NCBI GenBank assembly: GCA_009691805.1
Contig: SIAK01000007.1
Coordinates: 1-64,000 of the forward strand
Source of the DNA: Phycisphaerales bacterium
GTDB taxonomy: Bacteria > Planctomycetota > Phycisphaerae > Phycisphaerales > SM1A02
Length of the DNA stretch: 64,000 nt
Reading direction: 5' to 3'
The translations under genes were made by a program, and so were the position numbers. Below are positions 62,366 to 64,000 of this stretch, piece by piece. How positions within the stretch are numbered: position 1 is the first letter of the stretch; every line of letters starts with the position of its first letter. The notes under the pieces are model-generated. The model was not told the DNA's origin. It was given only the letters and a program-made list of their open reading frames with translations, and did no database searches.

Positions 62366-63499
62366 ATGACCAACCAAACTTCCCAAAGTCACGCGCGGCG
62401 TTCATTCTCTTCGCGTGCGTTCACCATCGTCGAGTTGCTCGTTGTCGTTTCGATCATCGCACTGCTGATTGCACTTCTCCTCCCCGCGATTCAGAAGGGT
62501 CGTGACAAGGCGCTCATCATGCAGTCGGTGTCCAACTTGAAGAACCTCGCAAGCGCATGCGAAACATACGCGGGTGATTGGGCGGATCGACAGTTCACCG
62601 TGACGCCTGATGATGCGGGACTCGTGACAAGTTGCAGCGCGTACCTCACACAAATCGCATGTCCTCCACAACAAATGCTCGGATGGGATATCAACGGCGC
62701 GATCTGGGGCTACTTCATCGGAAACACTGGAAAATGCGCGCAATACGGCTGGCCAGAAGCTTGCTACAACTGGATCGTCTTCACGCCGTTTCAGTTTGGC
62801 ACCGCGGGAAATCCTGGTGGCGGAACAGGATTTGGTTCCTTCCGAATCCCTGGTGTGAAAGCGTTTCACACGTACGTTGGTAATCGTTTCTACGATCCAA
62901 CTTTCTACGCGCCCAAGGACGTGGTCGCGCTGAGCAAGATTGAAAAGTACTTCATGAGTGCTGCAGAGTTCACGTACGACAATGTGAACTACGAAGACAG
63001 TTCGTACTGCTTCTCGCCCGCAGCGATGTACGACCCGCGCGTGTTTGGTGCAGGACTTTCGAACTCGCCCGCGATGAACGCTGCGGACTGGTCGAATCCT
63101 GCAAGCGGAACGCTTCCCGCTTCGTATAAGTCGCCCTCCAATGCACGCTGCAAGTATCCCACGCTCAAGACTCGCATGATCGAGCACAACTGGTTGCAGA
63201 ACACGCCCGACTCGCTCGTGAATCCAGGCTTCTCCGGAGGCTCAACCCCGTGGTTCTTCAACCACGGCTACAACAGCGCCCCAGCTTCCATGTTCTTCGA
63301 CGGTCACATCGAACTCGTGCAATGCCTGCGTGCACAGCAAGCGGAGCAGCGCGCAGGCAAGCTCTGGTCGCGCCTCACACCGATGGGTTCGAGCGGCTAC
63401 TACGGCGCGCAATCCTACGACTTCCTCGTCGATACAAGCTTCCACATCTTGACACGCTTCGGCATCGAAGGACGCGATGTCCTCGGCGCGGAAGGTTGA
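62366..63499 (+). CDS. prepilin-type N-terminal cleavage/methylation domain protein
   Basis: SSRAFTIVELLVVVSIIALLIALLLPAIQKGRDKA; C-terminal FFDGHIELVQ typical of planctomycete pseudopilins. Confidence 0.93.
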   Translation: MTNQTSQSHARRSFSSRAFTIVELLVVVSIIALLIALLLPAIQKGRDKALIMQSVSNLKNLASACETYAGDWADRQFTVTPDDAGLVTSCSAYLTQIACPPQQMLGWDINGAIWGYFIGNTGKCAQYGWPEACYNWIVFTPFQFGTAGNPGGGTGFGSFRIPGVKAFHTYVGNRFYDPTFYAPKDVVALSKIEKYFMSAAEFTYDNVNYEDSSYCFSPAAMYDPRVFGAGLSNSPAMNAADWSNPASGTLPASYKSPSNARCKYPTLKTRMIEHNWLQNTPDSLVNPGFSGGSTPWFFNHGYNSAPASMFFDGHIELVQCLRAQQAEQRAGKLWSRLTPMGSSGYYGAQSYDFLVDTSFHILTRFGIEGRDVLGAEG

Positions 63500-63510
63500 A
63501 TTGCGAAGCT

Positions 63511-63712
63511 TGAGCGCAAGCGCGGAATTTGCCGCGCAGCGCGGACAAATTCCGTCGCTCGCTTTCGACTCAACCGTCGTAGTTGAGCGCTCATGCGGGT
63601 TTCTCGCCGCAGCGGCGAAAACACTGCAATCGCTTTCGACTCAACCGTCGCGAGTGAATCGCGAACGGTTGAATTCGTGCGTGCACTTCAGCCCCTCACC
63701 GACTCCGTCGGT
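63511..63712 (+). repeat. dispersed three-hairpin intergenic repeat, copy C (compound; two hairpin-1 units)
   Basis: Unit 1 cggaattt-g-ccgcgc-a-gcgcgg-ac-aaattccg (63523-63554), linker gctttcgac, short tcaac/gttga; unit 2 tcgccgc-a-gcggcga (63604-63618), linker, hairpin 2 (63641-63672), hairpin 3 (63698-63712). Confidence 0.8.
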
Positions 63713-64000
63713 AGGTGAGAGTTGAGGGCTTGCGCGCCGTTTGCCGTGTAAGTCTGGGTTTTGACGAGAGATCTGGCCATTTCGCGGGGCGGGTTTTTGT
63801 TTCGGCGAGAAGGATTGGGAGGAAGAATCTCTAACTTGATCGAGAAATTGGAACCTTCGCTTCTCGGGACCCGCAAGTGGGGTTAGACTTTGCTTGGCGG
63901 AAGCGAACGGACTGCAATCCGTTTAACCAACTTAGCGAGGCTCCGCTCCACGTCTTGCCTCGCTCACATCTCAAGGAACGATGCGAGTTTGCTGAATTTC

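Noticed and set aside
63890-63970. tRNA-Cys-like fragment (acggactgcaatccgt)
   Set aside because: Only an anticodon-stem resemblance with a 6-nt loop; no acceptor or T-arm.

Overview
64 kb of a bacterial chromosome, about 55-60% GC by eye. Gene content and a C-terminal VPAPGAFALLG..RRRR sorting motif suggest a planctomycete (Phycisphaerae-like), but this is an inference. Most of the window is housekeeping: upp, groES/groEL, asnS, tRNA-Pro, gcvP, Gld-type ABC exporter genes, mgtE, scpB, holB, dapB, ferredoxin, DEAD-box helicase. No CRISPR array, prophage or complete insertion sequence was seen. Main items of interest: (1) a dispersed intergenic repeat (three loci, four partial units) made of three consecutive hairpins whose stem sequences differ between copies while pairing is preserved; (2) a translationally coupled ebo (EDB)-type operon at 32.4-41.0 kb that also carries an MFS exporter and a class-I amidotransferase-like hydrolase, with a 101-aa protein between eboD and eboB; (3) three-hairpin leaders in front of a PEP-CTERM-like gene and an flgM-like gene; (4) a 27-codon Lys/Ala-repeat (histone-H1-tail-like) mini-gene with its own terminator; (5) a lone caspase-fold-like (DUF6642-like) protein next to an unassigned structured intergenic region. 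All assignments come from reading the sequence and recalled family knowledge. No database search or folding program was run.
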